Assembly (NCBI GenBank): GCA_025331565.1
Contig: JAFREQ010000062.1
Location: 1,088,501-1,152,500, forward strand
Reading direction: 5' to 3'
DNA length: 64,000 bases
Source of the DNA: Holacanthus passer
Lineage: Eukaryota > Chordata > Actinopteri > Pomacanthidae
Below, piece after piece: positions 36,564 through 49,199 of the stretch (within the stretch, counting starts at the first letter, position 1; every line of letters begins with the position of its first letter). Below the pieces are notes generated by a model. The model did not search any database and had not been told where the DNA came from. It saw only the letters and a list, made by a program, of their open reading frames with translations. A program made the translations under genes and the position numbers.

Positions 36564-36613
<50 letters not shown>

Positions 36614-37061
36614 AGCCTGGGGGGTCTGGAGCCAGAGACAGCGGAGTAGAAGGAAACAGGCCTGACATTTAGACTGTTGGCAGTGTTCTGGTATCAGAGA
36701 GTCACGTTTTATTTCTCTGTTCGGACCAAACGCTGGAATAGAAGCTGCTGAAAGTCAGTTTTGAAGATATGTTGTTTGCATCTGTGGCAAGATTTCCCTC
36801 ATTAACGTCGCCGTTGTCATGTGACAGCAGCGGGATTCCTGCTGGAGAGACTCGCTGCACCTCCGGGGAATCACCCACTTCACACTCAAACACTCGAAGA
36901 CAACCTCCAATTAGTTCTGAGATTGATTCACCGAGTTGCTTCTGACGCAAACATGAACGTTTATTCAGCCGTGAAAACATAAAGCTCACAGCAGATGGGA
37001 GAAGAAAGAGACATGATGGGATTCACTGTGAACACTTATATGAAAAGAGTCATGTATTAAT
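33299..37061. other. nhsl2 intron, no gene seen
   Basis: No exon is supported. It contains (CA)n at about 34005-34037 and the CA tract at 36567-36611. The interval 34.3-36.5 kb is relatively poor in simple repeats and shows no recognised element. Confidence 0.55.
36567..36611. repeat. (CA)n microsatellite
   Basis: An uninterrupted CA tract of about 45 bases in nhsl2 intron sequence. Confidence 0.97.
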
Positions 37062-37350
37062 CTCCTTTATCCAACCATGTGTTGACAAAGTGTTGAACCT
37101 CTCTCCATCCTCACTTGTGAACAACTGAGTCTTTCCAGGATGAACCTTTCAGACCCAATCATGATCCTATCACCTGTTACCAATGAACCTGTTTACCTGT
37201 GGAAGGATCCAAACAGGTGTTTTCAATCAGTCCACAACTTTCACAGTCTTTTGTTTGAAACATGTCGCTGCATCAAATTCAGAATCAGCAGATATTTGCA
37301 GAAATGAAGTTGATGAGGTCAAACATTAAATATATTCTCTTTGTACTGTT
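37062..37350 (-). mobile_element. Tc1/mariner-type fragment, copy C, inverted
   Basis: The reverse complement matches copy A almost base for base across ggatccttccacaggtaaac, gataggatcatgattgggtc and the gatggagagaggttcaacac block. On the + strand, catcaaattcagaatcagca followed by aaacattaaatat resembles the 3' end of the Tc1-like family. Copies A and C share the same join, so they descend from one internally deleted form. Confidence 0.7.
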
Positions 37351-37356
37351 TTCTGC

Positions 37357-37445
37357 AAAGTAACTAAAAAGTACAATCACGGCTTCCAAATCGTCGTCTT
37401 CTTCTTCTATAGAGGAGAAGTATAAAGTAGCATAACATGGAACTA
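37357..37445 (+). mobile_element. MITE fragment, decayed
   Basis: Short matches (caaagtaactaaaaagtaca and gaagtataaagtagcataac) to the family at 8331-8789, interrupted by a cgtcgtcttcttcttc insertion. It abuts Tc1 copy C. Confidence 0.5.
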
Positions 37446-38139
37446 TGACTTGAAATGCTTTGCTCGAGGGCTCGTCGATGAGCGCTTCCTGCGACCGCAG
37501 ACAGTCTGACACTGGCGTCCGCGGCCGTGCGTCTGCAGCCTGCAGGCAGCCGCCGGCCCAGATAGCAGCCGTCTCCAGTCTGTCGCTCAGCAGAGGGAGA
37601 AACAGGCTCCGTGTTAATTAAAGTGTTTCCCTCAGCTGGGTTTCGCTCCATTCGGCACGTTGGGTTCATTTCTTCCTCGGTCTTCCACCGGCCTCCCGTT
37701 CACCCCGGGCCGCCGCGCTCCAGCGTCTGTCTCACGTTCTCAGAGGAACTTCATTCAAACCGAGTTCTTTTCAGGTTCCTCCGTCCTTTTCATTTCAGTC
37801 TGTGGAGAATTAAATCCAGATTTTAAAGGTCAGGAACATTGGTTTTATTGTGCAATTGTTGTAAGTGTATTTCTGGATGTTTATAATGAGATTTCTCAGA
37901 AGAAGTAAAGGATGAAACACAGTTTGAGTCAAATGAAACTACTGATGAACTCAGTGATCATTATTATTATTATTATTTGCAATGCTTGAGATGATATTTG
38001 TAGAAGTAGAGATGAATGGTTAGATATTGTCTCTAATGAAAAATGAATAATGAAATGGTCTTGAACTGTTGATGTTTTCAAGGTTGTAGTTCATGGTTCT
38101 CAGAGGACGGTGGAACGTTTTGGGAACCGTCACACTGTG

Positions 38140-38480
38140 GAAAATAAAGTCTCATATTGAATCTTTTCATGTCTTGTCTTACTGGATTGTATCACATCCT
38201 AACAGACTGTTTTATTAAGAATCATATTGTATTTTATTGTGAGTTGCTTTGGACAAAAGTGTGAATGAATCTAACGTGACGAATCTGATCATATCAAATC
38301 GAATCATATTGACTTGTGTCGTATTGTATCGTACACGCATTTTATGATATGATAACAAATCTTATGGTCCAGTATTTTATCATGTTATCGTATCATTACG
38401 AATCTAAACGATTTTAGTTCATCCAATCTTATTGAGTCTTGAATCTTATTGAATCTCAGCACGTTGGATCATATTGTAAA
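38140..38480. repeat. Degenerate AT-rich ATCATATC/GAATC repeat with SINE-like scrap
   Basis: Variations on gaatcatatt, gtatcgtatc and cttattgaatc recur for about 340 bases without a fixed period, so this looks like an old degenerate minisatellite. Inside it, gagttgctttggacaaaagt (about 38241-38260) resembles the fish repeat tail 'gtcgctttggataaaagcg'. Confidence 0.5.
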
Positions 38481-39862
38481 AGCACATTTTATAGTGTGTA
38501 ATCGTGCTGTATAGTTTTATTAACTTGACATAATAATAAGAGTAAACAAACATGAGATGATATTGTGATGTGACCTTTCAGAACTTCTGTAAGATTCACA
38601 TTAAGGCCACAATAGATTTCAATGTTTCTGCTCTGACACCAGTTCCTGGTGAATGTCCCCTGACAGAGACGTGTCCTCCGCTGACGTCCGTCTCTTCTGT
38701 AGTTGTTTACATTCAGTCGCTCTGTCTGCGAGAGGACGTGAGTCTAAATGAAAGACTTGTTTCGCTGCAGAGAATCTTACTGTACCGTTTCCTGATTGTG
38801 AGTTAAATTTCCTCTTCGGTCTCTCAGGAATGTTTTTCCCCAGCAGTGTTTCTTTCTCCTGTCAGATGTCAGATTTGTCTTGTTCGTCAAACTGTCACTT
38901 TCCTCCTCCTCCGTCACAGCTCTTTTTTTTTTTCTTGTCTTGTCGCACCCGTCTTCCCTCCGTCTCCGTCTCGTTCTGCAGACTGTCGAGCGATGACAGG
39001 AACCGGTTTGTGATCGACAGACGGGGAGAAGACAGAGGGCAAACAGAGAATGGATGAAAGGCAGGAAAACAGGGGATTAGTGCAACAAAGACGGAGAGAA
39101 GGAAGCGTGAAAACGACAAAGAGAGATCGAGATGCAGGAGATAATAAAGAGAGGATGCAAAAGGAAATGAGAAGAAAGACGTGAGGAGTGAACAAACGAG
39201 ATACAAAATGATCATGAATGAGTTTTAGATTTTCCAACTCTGGGCTGAGCCAGGTTTCAGACGCGAAGGTGGAGTCAAAGTTCTCATCTAACTCAGGATG
39301 AAAGTGAATAATCCTGCAAAACTTTTCCTTCAATGCAAATCGTGCATCAGCAACATGTGCACATGCAAATATCACCTGGGTGTAGTTCTTAGAGATGAGG
39401 AAATGTTATAGAAAAAACAAAAGTAAAGAGAGAAGACAGACGAATGGAAAGAAAGAAAGTGGAGAGAGGAGGAAAGTTGCATAAGAAGGAGAAGAAGATC
39501 AAACTGAAAAAGAAGAGAGATGAAGAGATGAGTGGGCGGCTGAAAATGAAAGAGTGTTACTGTAGTACGATGCCGTCCGTGAAGGAATGCATCATTCATC
39601 AGCCGCTCTATTAGCTGTGTGTGTGTGTGTGAGAGTGTGTGTGTGTCCATATTAGGTAGCTGCTTCAGGCCTCCAGTGTGAGAAATGTGTGTGTGTGTTT
39701 ATGTGTGTGCACAAAACACGTTGCATCACATTGGCTTCCTGCTTCCAATGTCAAAACAGACTTATTAAAGTGTGAGAGTGTAACAAGTGTGTGTGGCTGT
39801 AAAATCCATACTTGTGGCTAACGAGACAGGTTTTGGGAATGTTGCCCATCTGGAAGTTACCT

Positions 39863-39895
<33 letters not shown>

Positions 39896-40415
39896 CTAAG
39901 GCTGCACGACAATGACAGACTTGTCTCTTGTTTTTGTGCCTGACTGTGCAGTTTCGTCTCCAGCTAGTTTGGCACAAACCGCTCGCAGTCAAGGTCATTC
40001 AAGGTTTAATGGACAGAACTTTTTTAATTTAAAGTTTAATTCATCTCAAAATGTTTATACGGCGCGTCTCGAGTGAAAAGTTGAGAGCAGATGAACTAAA
40101 AGTCACGTCACGTTGAAGCAGTGTCAGTGGACTGTTTTGGCTGAACTCCACCTGCTCCAACCTAAAGGAGTTGAACTGTGTTGTGTTATACTGACAGGTG
40201 TTTCTATTTTTTTGTCCACACCCTTTAAATCCATAAGAGTAGGCTGAAGAACAGAAAACACTTTCCTCTCATCTCTTTTCTTTGTCTCTCTAATTTCTTG
40301 ATTATCTTCTTCCTTCTCTCCCTCCGTTCTGTTTTTCTCTCTTGCTTCCTTCTTCTTCGTTTCTTTTCTTCTTGTCCACCTTCCTCCCATCTTTCCTACT
40401 CTGTCTCCATCAGAC
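38481..40415. other. nhsl2 intron, no gene seen
   Basis: No exon is supported. The + strand is purine-rich from about 39000 to 39550 (agagagaag-type runs), giving long but meaningless frames on the opposite strand. Small GT tracts lie at about 39618-39646 and 39865-39894. Confidence 0.55.
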
Positions 40416-40444
40416 CTCTCTCTCTCTCTCTCTCTCTGTCTCTG

Positions 40445-40485
<41 letters not shown>

Positions 40486-40486
40486 G

Positions 40487-40546
<60 letters not shown>

Positions 40547-40553
40547 TGTCTCT

Positions 40554-40589
<36 letters not shown>

Positions 40590-40598
40590 TTCTGTCTA
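40416..40598. repeat. Compound CT/CTGT microsatellite, about 180 bases
   Basis: The longest CT tract of the window, interrupted regularly by ctgtctctgtgtctgt units. This produces the 225-residue Arg/Glu repeat frame on the minus strand, which is not a gene. The polypurine/polypyrimidine composition allows triplex (H-DNA) formation. Confidence 0.97.
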
Positions 40599-40690
40599 GA
40601 CAGACTCAGCAGTAAATATTCGGTAATCAGCCTCACATGCTCCTCTGCTCTCACAGGGCCTCTGCTGTCACCACACACACTGACAAGACT

Positions 40691-40693
40691 GTG

Positions 40694-40741
<48 letters not shown>
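40691..40741. repeat. (GT)n microsatellite
   Basis: A GT tract of about 50 bases with one C interruption, 93 bases after the CT compound repeat. Confidence 0.97.
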
Positions 40742-40742
<1 letters not shown>

Positions 40743-42044
40743 ACGTGCGCCTCCTCCCAGCTCCACGTTTTGATCTGAGTGCCAGTCCGTTTCACATGCA
40801 AATGATTTAAAAGTGTATCTCTCCCTTCGCTCCGTCCAGCTGCAGCGTGAACTAGAGAGAAGCTCGTCTTTATGTCGGAGGCGTCGCCGAACCCGAAGAA
40901 CTGGGGCCGTTAAACAGTCAGCTCGAGCTTTTACATTAAGGTGTGTGTCTCCGTTCGTGTCCTGCAGCCCTTGTCTATTTTCTTTTTACATTACTAAAAC
41001 ACTTGGTTAAAGTGAGGAACGACTCCAAGATGTGAAGAAAGATAAGCTGAAGGCAAAGGGCTGGAGGTGAAGCTCCCACCTGATCCACTGACTCCATTAT
41101 TCAAACGGCAGCTGTTAAAGCTCAGAACATGTTCATGAAAGAAATGGAAAGAAAAGAAGATAGAAATGGAAAAGAAAAAGAAAATCAATAGAAGAGATTA
41201 TGAAGTATGAGTTTTCCACACTTGCCATGACGCTCTTGTAGACATACATTGTGTAAAACTTTATTCCTAAAAAAAAGTCCTTGAATATTCATAATAACAC
41301 TAACATGCAAACTGTTGACATTTCTGAGCTCCAGCGGAAAAAAAACTGAACCAGGCTCAACTTTGTCAAGCAGAGATTAAATGACAGATAATCCCAGACG
41401 CTCTCTCTCTCTTACAGCAGCTTCTGTGGTTTAAAATGAGACGGAGTCGAATTATGACATCTCACAGTTACGACTGTGTTTGTGGTTAATTTTGAACAGC
41501 TTTGAATTTGGTTTCAGTCTCCAGCGATTTTTTTTTCTTCCTGGGATTAAAGCTCTCGCCAAAACGCAGGTTGCACAATACTTTTTATCAGGACGTGGTG
41601 AACCAGTGGAGCCTCGGGGGGGATTTTACTCTACGACTGTTTCTACGACGTTGGCGCTCGAACAAACGGTGCAGTTGTCCATTTTGCTTTTTTTCTTTTT
41701 CTGCTTCCCTCATTCGTCGCATATTCTCACTCAGCTCCTTCCACTATTTTCTCATCAGCTCATTTAAGAATATTTCCTCATTATCAGCCTCACTATCTAT
41801 TTTTTTCCCCTCCATCACTTCATCTCCTCCCTCCTCATCTTTCTCTCAGTCTGCAGCCAATTTAAAGCAAGACGAGTGCGAATAAAACAGATTTAAGATC
41901 AAGGATGGTGGTCGGACGTTACCTGGTTTAATTAGGACGGTCACACCCATGTACTTAAATGAACATATTCTTTGGCTCCTTTGTACTTTCATTGTGTAGA
42001 ATTTGAAAATGAAAGCAGAATCTTAGATTAGCAATCTCTACTTA

Positions 42045-42088
42045 AGGACAGCACTTGAGTAAATGTATTTAGTCACTTTCCACCGCTG
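42045..42088 (+). mobile_element. MITE terminal fragment
   Basis: The segment agcacttgagtaaatgtatt tagtcactttccaccgctg is the right-hand end of the common percomorph MITE also seen at 19113-19240. The preceding 60 bases are only vaguely similar. Confidence 0.6.
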
Positions 42089-42713
42089 CTCTTTGTCTCA
42101 TCATCCCAAGAAGGTCAAAGGTCAATTGATGCAAAGTCGGCGTTGGCAGGATCCCATCAATGTGAAATTATTTTGAACTATGCATCATTGCTCTATGCAC
42201 AATGCTTATTTCCTATGCATTCATTTCTGTCTTTACTGTACACCCTTTCAACTGTCCTTACCCAGCATGCATTGCATCTTTTGTCAGTTCAACTCAGCTG
42301 CCAGGAGGCCAGAAGAGAAGAAACAGGTGCCTATAAAATGTACACATATTTAATAATAACCACTCAAAGTGTTACTGTAGAGCTTTTCAAGGTTGTATGA
42401 AATATTTCATCTCAACTTGTTTTTGTGCCTTTTTCATTGAAAGTCTACGAATTCCTCTAAATCACTGAAAACATGAATAATTCACAGATTTAAACACGTC
42501 TCTCTGGAAACAAATTTTGAAAGCCCACATCATCACTTTCAGCTGTTTTTCTCAGCTTGTCTCTACTTGATATATAATTAATGTTATGTTAGTATAAATA
42601 AAACATGTTCTGTGTATTCAGCAGTGAACAGACTCGTCAGTTTCTGCTCAGCGAGACCTGGAAAGTCGGGGGAAAATCATTGAGTGTGAAGTCCACGTAG
42701 CTGAAGGAAGCCT

Positions 42714-42747
<34 letters not shown>

Positions 42748-43397
42748 TCGAGAGTTTGGTTAAATTTAGTTCAGAAACAGAGAGTTAAAATGTGCTTTGG
42801 CTTCAGAGTTTCATGAAAACACTTCATCCAGCAAAATATGCAAATGTGCTTTAACACAGTCTCATTTCTCTGTAGTCGCCGGAACATTTTGGCTTTGAAT
42901 TGTATTTTCATTTACGGCGAGTTTGTAATATTGTGTTATTCTAGGTGGAATTACAGTTGAGTTACAGATGAGTGTCATCAGCAAGAAAAACTTCTCATCC
43001 ATGTTGGTTTAAAAGTGGAGTTTCAAAGTTTATTTTTGAAATGCTTTTTATTTGCATGAATATATTTTTCTTTCAGCTCATTAGAATCTGCAACTGAGAT
43101 TCATAAGTTTAAACCATCTTCAGTGCCATTAAATCCATCTCAGTAGGCTCAATCTAGAAGTGACAGACGATAGAAACATGTCAAATTTTGGGTGTAATAA
43201 AAGTTCCATATTTTGGGCCAAGAAAAGTTGCAGTTCTCGTCATGGCCACTAGGCTGCAGTAGAGCCCAGCTGTTGGTGTGAACCTGCCACTTCACCACTG
43301 TGTCCTGACTGGAGTTTGAGTGTGAGTGTTTATTCCTGACGTCATCATCATCTTTAATCCTCTCCTCCTCCATCACTCTCCCTTCTTCCTCCCCCAT

Positions 43398-43502
43398 CTT
43401 CCTCACCCCTCCCTCTCTTTCTTCCTCACCCCTCCTTCTCTTTCTTCCTCACCCCTCCCTCTCTTTCTTCCTCACCCCTCCCTCTCTTTCTTCCTCGCCC
43501 CT
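43398..43502 (+). repeat. Minisatellite, 23-base unit, about 4.5 copies
   Basis: The unit cttcctcacccctccctctc + ttt repeats at 43398, 43421, 43444 and 43467, with a partial fifth copy from 43490. Copies differ by one or two bases (cttct for ccctct, and cgcccc in the last). The + strand is pyrimidine-only throughout. Confidence 0.9.
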
Positions 43503-43640
43503 TGCTCACTTTGAAGAAGGCTCTCGTCTCAGTGTTTGATATATATTTAAAATCTCTTTCCACGCAGAGTCTGAATTTTTGGTTTGAGAAAGAAGGTGAC
43601 ACTTGGGAGTTTGTGACTCCAGAGCAAGAGAGCTTGTTGC

Positions 43641-43642
<2 letters not shown>

Positions 43643-43676
<34 letters not shown>
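43643..43676. repeat. (AATC)n tetranucleotide microsatellite
   Basis: About eight AATC units in a row in unique-looking sequence. Confidence 0.95.
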
Positions 43677-43925
43677 CTTTCAACTTTAGCTTCTATGTCC
43701 TGTTTTCCTCCAAACACACTCTGAGTTTCCTTCAACCTCTCAGCTTTGCAGGAAATGACCTGATGATTGATTTGAATGAGATGAATGAACGGACTGACAG
43801 GACGGAGGAGCTGCTCTCTTCCTCCTCTTTCCGCTCCTTCTAGGGATTTACTGCTCATCATCTGCTGTGGGATGAAGCGCAGTCACAGAGGCAGAAGTGT
43901 GTGTGCTAAAGTATGTAAACGCCCC

Positions 43926-43963
<38 letters not shown>

Positions 43964-44139
43964 GCTGTGAGTCAGTGATAGTTTTCTGGGCAGCGTCAGT
44001 GTTTATATGTAGTTGTCTCACTGACTGTGTGTGTGTTTGTGTCCTCGAGGCAGCTGAAGTGTTTACATGGAGAAAGAGATAATGATGTAGGAGGGAGTGG
44101 GCTGTGGCTTAAAGGGGAGAGAGAGAGAGAGAGAGAGAG

Positions 44140-44385
44140 GATGGAAGGAGTACTCTAAAGTATAATCAGGAAAAGGTACATAAAGTATTCAAAGTAAAAG
44201 TACTGCAGAAAATGTCCCTGTCTCTGTTCTGTTTTCTCTCATTAGATTATTATTCCTCATTATTCCTCATGCAGGAATGTAAAATCAGGATTTTACTGTT
44301 GGAGCTCATTTCAGGACTGAAACTAATGATGATTTTCATTCTGGATTCATCTGCTGATGATTTTCTCCATTAATCGATTGATTGT
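44140..44385 (+). mobile_element. Two decayed fish repeat fragments side by side
   Basis: About 44150-44205 (tactctaaagtataatcagg, then gtattcaaagtaaaagtact) resembles the MITE family of 8331-8789. About 44325-44385 (aatgatgattttcattctgg, then ttttctccattaatcgattg) resembles the dispersed fish repeat with 'ttaatcgattaatcgttt'. A (GA)n tract at about 44119-44139 precedes them. Confidence 0.45.
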
Positions 44386-44767
44386 TTGTTTGTTGTTGTT
44401 TTTCCTTCAGCTGCTTCGTTCAAGCTGTTCCAGCTTCAATTTCCTCAAAAGCTGCTTTCTCTAGTTTTGTTTTTCTGTTTCAAGAAGATGCTAAACGCCT
44501 CAGTTTTACAGCAAACAATGTCCCACTCCAACGGTAATGATGCAGAAAATGCTGCTTGTTATAACAATGTGAGGAAGAAACGTGGAGGAAATTGTTAATG
44601 AGCTGCTTTGCATCAGCAACAGCCAGTGAAACGACAGCATTTGTGCTCGAGATAAGTTGTTTCAAACTCAGATTTTTTTATTACAGCCTGAAAAATCATC
44701 CTCTGTCTTGTTATTTAGAGAAGCAGTTCTTATGTTCAAACAGCATGTTTTCAGGAGATGCTGGATG

Positions 44768-44812
<45 letters not shown>

Positions 44813-46690
44813 CATCGGTTTCTGTCGTCTTCTGATGAGAAGAAAACAAACAGCCTCTCTCTCTCCTTCCGTCTCCATCTCTCTCTTATTCTCGCCTCCG
44901 GTCACGTCTGAACCAAACGTATATACAGAAGCCGATATAATGGCCTTGTTAAGTCGTCCCTCCTCTGCCTCCTCTCCTCCCTTCAAACTCTCATCTGTTT
45001 CTACTTAAACATGTCAGATCTGGTTTCCTCCGGCCCCTCTTTGTGTCTCCTGGAGGAGGGCCTGTTACATCCAACTGCTGCTGCGTCGAAGATCCAGCGA
45101 TGGATGTGATGTGAAAGAGCTGGTTTTCATGACTTTGAGCGTGGAAAAAAAAGCGTGAAACGCCTCCCACATGTCGCCATTTTCACGACTCGTGTCTCGG
45201 TGATCCGAGCAAATCCTTCTTTAATCAGTCGCCTCCCCTTCATCTGCATCTTGGCTTCTTACTTTCAGACCTTTTTGCGAGAGCGGTGTGAAACTACAGA
45301 GCGAATGAGGATGAGGGAGCTGTGGGTGTGTTTGCTCTGCATGTGTGTGTCCTTTCTTGTCAAGAGCAATAACAGAGTTTGGATTTAAATTTTAAGATGG
45401 AAGACATAAGAGTCTTTCTCCCTCTCTCTTTTTTCTCCCTTCATCACCTCCTGCCTTCCTTAATCCGCTCGCTATATTGTCAGGAAACGGTGAGAAACAC
45501 AGAGAGAACTGATGTATTTTTCTTTTAAGGACGTCTTATTAAAGCAGGTGGGCTGTTATTTGACCCTTTTTGGAGACTGTGAGAACTCGCCGGCGCTGCA
45601 AAGGACAGACGGAGAGATAGGAACACCCAGAGGACAGAGACGCAGAGACTGAGAGGAAATTAGAAAGATGAAAATGAAATTGAAAAAAATACAAAGAGGT
45701 AATTCTCAGGACTTGAAGGAATCCAGCTTCTCTTGTTTTGCTGATGGAGAAGTCGAGTCGTTGTAAAAATGAACTCAAAACAAATTCAAAAAGATGTTTA
45801 TTCAAAGGAGGAAAAAACTACTGTGGCTCCAGAATAAGTCTAAGAATCAAACAACAAAATGTGAAAGAATAAAATAAAAGAAACAGTAAAATGTAAGAAG
45901 TCACATGTCAACACAACTATTTTACATTAATATCAAATCTAAATCATTATTTTATACGAGGAAGCCACATAATTACACGCTCATGTTGTTAAATGTGAAA
46001 TGCCGTGTGATGATTTTCACATCTGGATTTCTCCTGTGGAAAATCATATTTACCTATTTTCACCTTTTTAAGCAACATTTTTATATGTCCAGATTTGCTG
46101 AAGAGAAGATAGAGAGATTAAGTCAAGTACAAAACTCAGATGTACTCCCCCTAAAAGTGTAATGAGAAAAGTAATTAGTTGCCTCATTTAGTTTGAGAAA
46201 AAGACAAATGAGAGATGTTGGAGACGAGGTGAAAGACGGGACTCAGAGAGACGACTGAGATACAAATGAACAGAGGAAGAGAGACGAAGATTAAAAGTGA
46301 GAAAAGCACGAGGGAAGTCATTATCCTGAGCTGAAACACCGACTCGCTGTGTTTGTCTGTCGGAGGTGACGACCTTTCATGACCTGCCTCAGTTCTGCAC
46401 GCCTTTACTTTGAAATGATGATCTACTTCTCTTGCTTCCATTTTTACCTTCAAATTAAAAGTTGAAATCTGTTGGTGGATTTTATTTAAATCCCACAAAA
46501 AGACGTTGTAATAAACCAGGACTGAACTGAAAAAGGTGCATGTATATTTAAAATTAGAGAGAAAAGTCACCATTTTGAATGAATGCAAACATGGGATGGA
46601 AGTGGGCTCCTGTCTGGAATAATATGATCTCATACCATCCTGGATGACTTTGGCTTCTTTGCTGTCATGTCGGTAAAATATCATTTGATT

Positions 46691-46729
<39 letters not shown>

Positions 46730-46830
46730 GTTCGGAAAGAAGACAGAAACAGATGAAGAAAGATGGAAAAGATGAAATGACGGAAGCTGATATTTAATAA
46801 TGTCAGAGAGGAGTGATGTGAGGATAAAGT

Positions 46831-46876
<46 letters not shown>

Positions 46877-47006
46877 GAGGAGCTGAAGTGATGGTAGAGT
46901 GACATAAGTAAAATGAGATCAGAGAAAAAGAGAGAGAGCCTCCTCCTTCAGACCCTCCGTCCCTCAGGGAGCAGGAAAAGTCTGGCTTGAGTTAGCCATG
47001 CAGAAG

Positions 47007-47049
<43 letters not shown>

Positions 47050-47499
47050 AGTAATCCATCACTCCCCTCCCACCCTCACACTTGTCCTCGTCTCCTCCCT
47101 TTTCCCTCCATTTGCTATCTGAAGGCAGACGGTGCGTTCACTGTCCCTCTCCTTCTCTGTTTCCAGCTGTTTTGCCACTGCTTTTTTTTTTTTTTTTTGG
47201 GTGCGTTTGTTTTTTCTGCAGGACGTTCGAGTTGCACTCAGGTAGGAGGGAGAGGGAGGGAGGGATCTCTGATCTATGTCTGTGTCTTCCTACCTGTTTG
47301 TCTCTATTCATGAACCTGAATCACTGGTTGTTTACTTCCAGTCCCCTTGTTGCAGGACTGATACTTATTGTATTTGCCGTCAAGTTGGTCTTATGGGAGG
47401 AGAAATATCAACTAATAATTCGTGCTTTCCAGAATGAGTTTTCAGATCTGAATGATGGTGAACATCTTGTTGAAGGTAACTAAAACCTCTCGGGCTGAG
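44386..47499. repeat. nhsl2 intron, microsatellite-dense, no gene
   Basis: No exon is supported. Tracts are CT at about 44774-44808, GA at about 46694-46726 and 46844-46872, CA at 47008-47047 and a T run at about 47182-47198. The 166-residue minus-strand frame at 46184-46684 matches nothing I know and has no splice or start support. Confidence 0.7.
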
Positions 47500-47905
47500 T
47501 TTGTTTCCTGTCTGCTTTGGTCCGGCTCTGGTCGGGCTACGACTCGGCTTTGGATCAGGCTTTTGGAGGTAGGAAAGTTTGGAGTGGGCTTTGGGTCAGG
47601 CTGCGACAGGTGGGAGTGTGATCAGGCCACGATTGGGCCAGGACTCAGATTAGTCACAGGCTTGGGTCAGGATTGGACCAGGTCTGTGTTGGGCCAGGAT
47701 CTGGTACTTCGGGTCAGTCCAGGAATTATATTGGGGTCAGACTCAGGTCAGGGTAGGAGTCAGGTTTGCATCAGGCTCGGGTTGTGCTTGGGTCTGGATG
47801 GACATTGGGTTCAGCTTGGGGTTAAAACAGATTGGGTGGGTTCAGGATCAGGTCGTGTTTATACCCATTCCTGGTCCAGGTCTGGCTTGGATGCTGAATC
47901 AGTTT
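47500..47905 (+). repeat. Degenerate G-rich minisatellite, gggtcagg-type
   Basis: About 400 bases built from irregular variants of ggtcaggct, gggccaggat and ggtctgg, spaced about 10-25 bases apart. It creates a stop-free + frame of 166 codons (47452-47952) rich in Gly, Leu, Ser and Arg. This is a composition effect, as TAA/TAG triplets are rare in such sequence. Confidence 0.6.
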
Positions 47906-47952
47906 CAAACGTACACACCACTCACACTCCCTGTGTGTTTGCATACAAGTGA

Positions 47953-48423
47953 TCGTTGAACCTTGGTGGCTGTTGCTGCTCATGCAATCTCAACATTTCT
48001 TCTCCTTTTTATTCCAAACAAACTAAAAAACTTTCTAAGAGCAAGTGTTTGAACATCAAATGGAAAAACTTTCATAAATTGAGCGGAGCTTGAAACACTC
48101 TTATGTAACATCTGTCAATAAGAGACAAAGCAGAGATTTATTGATATGGAAATTTTTTTTGGTATCATTTAGTTTTGAGCAGCATTTGATGTCGAGTGTG
48201 AATGTTAACCTCAGTCTCTGTGCCGATGATCTTCTGCTGCTGCTGCTGCTGCTGCTTCTACGCTTTGCAGATATTAAGTTGAACTTGGAACCTTGACGAC
48301 TCTATAACTGAGCAGAAACGTCGAGTGTGTGAGAGAGAAAGAAGCACAAACACAAAAATCGGGCCAGTAAACAAATAGAGAAATGTAACACTCTAACTTC
48401 CTTTAATTCTCATTTTTTCTCCA

Positions 48424-48457
<34 letters not shown>

Positions 48458-49199
48458 CTTCACTCTCCTCTTCAAACAGACAATTTTGTCAAACATTTCT
48501 TACACCTCTGCAAATCTTCATCTCATCATTGTGCACATTTGCATGGTTGTACAGCTGTGCCTAGTGTTGAGTGTGTTGAGTGTGTGTGTGTGTGTGTGTG
48601 TTTCACAGTGTAGTCATGTGAAAAGACTCCTGTTTGGAGCTAAACCAGGATTCCCACAGGAGAGCGGCGTCAGATCTCGCTGTCTCTGTGAGTTGTTTCA
48701 AAGTTAGTCTTTCTGGTTTTTCCCCGACAAAGTTGAAAAATCTCACAGCCGGAGAAAAACCGTCTGATCACAAACGCTTTATTCACCGAGAAGAATAAAT
48801 GTGCCCTGGTGATGCTGCATATCAACAAGTAACATACTGATATGTACTGACTCATGGGAGAGACACAGGATCTCACAGTGATGAACACATTGCATGAGAC
48901 AAGTAGTGTAGTGATGAAAGGATTGTGCAGATGAATGTACTGTCTGTTATATGTTAGTTATACATGAGGATGAAACACGACTGAGAGACCAACGCATTGA
49001 TGTTTGTCCAAGTGCTTAAAGGGATTATTGTTCTTCGGAAATGAGATGTTATTAAGAGCTTGCATGAGGTGTCAAAGCAAAGGTTTAGAGATGTACACAT
49101 GTATTTAATGGTGCAACATTTTCTCCACCAAACTCTCAAATGAAACAACCTTAAGATTTTATTATGACTCTGAACAGCAGACTTTGTTCTTACATGTAT
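47953..49199. other. nhsl2 intron, no gene seen
   Basis: Short tracts: (CTG)n at about 48236-48254, CA at about 48427-48455 and GT at about 48579-48602. Otherwise nothing is recognised. Confidence 0.55.

Noticed and set aside
40124..40801. 225-residue minus-strand Arg/Glu repeat frame
   Set aside because: Pure product of the CT/CTGT and GT microsatellites; no gene-like sequence outside the repeats.
46184..46684. 166-residue minus-strand frame
   Set aside because: Low-complexity ends, no recognisable domain and no supporting splice or promoter signals.
47222..47241. 20-base micro-exon between a T-rich acceptor and a GTAGG donor
   Set aside because: Splice-like signals are common in T-rich intron sequence, the length would shift the frame, and nothing else supports it.
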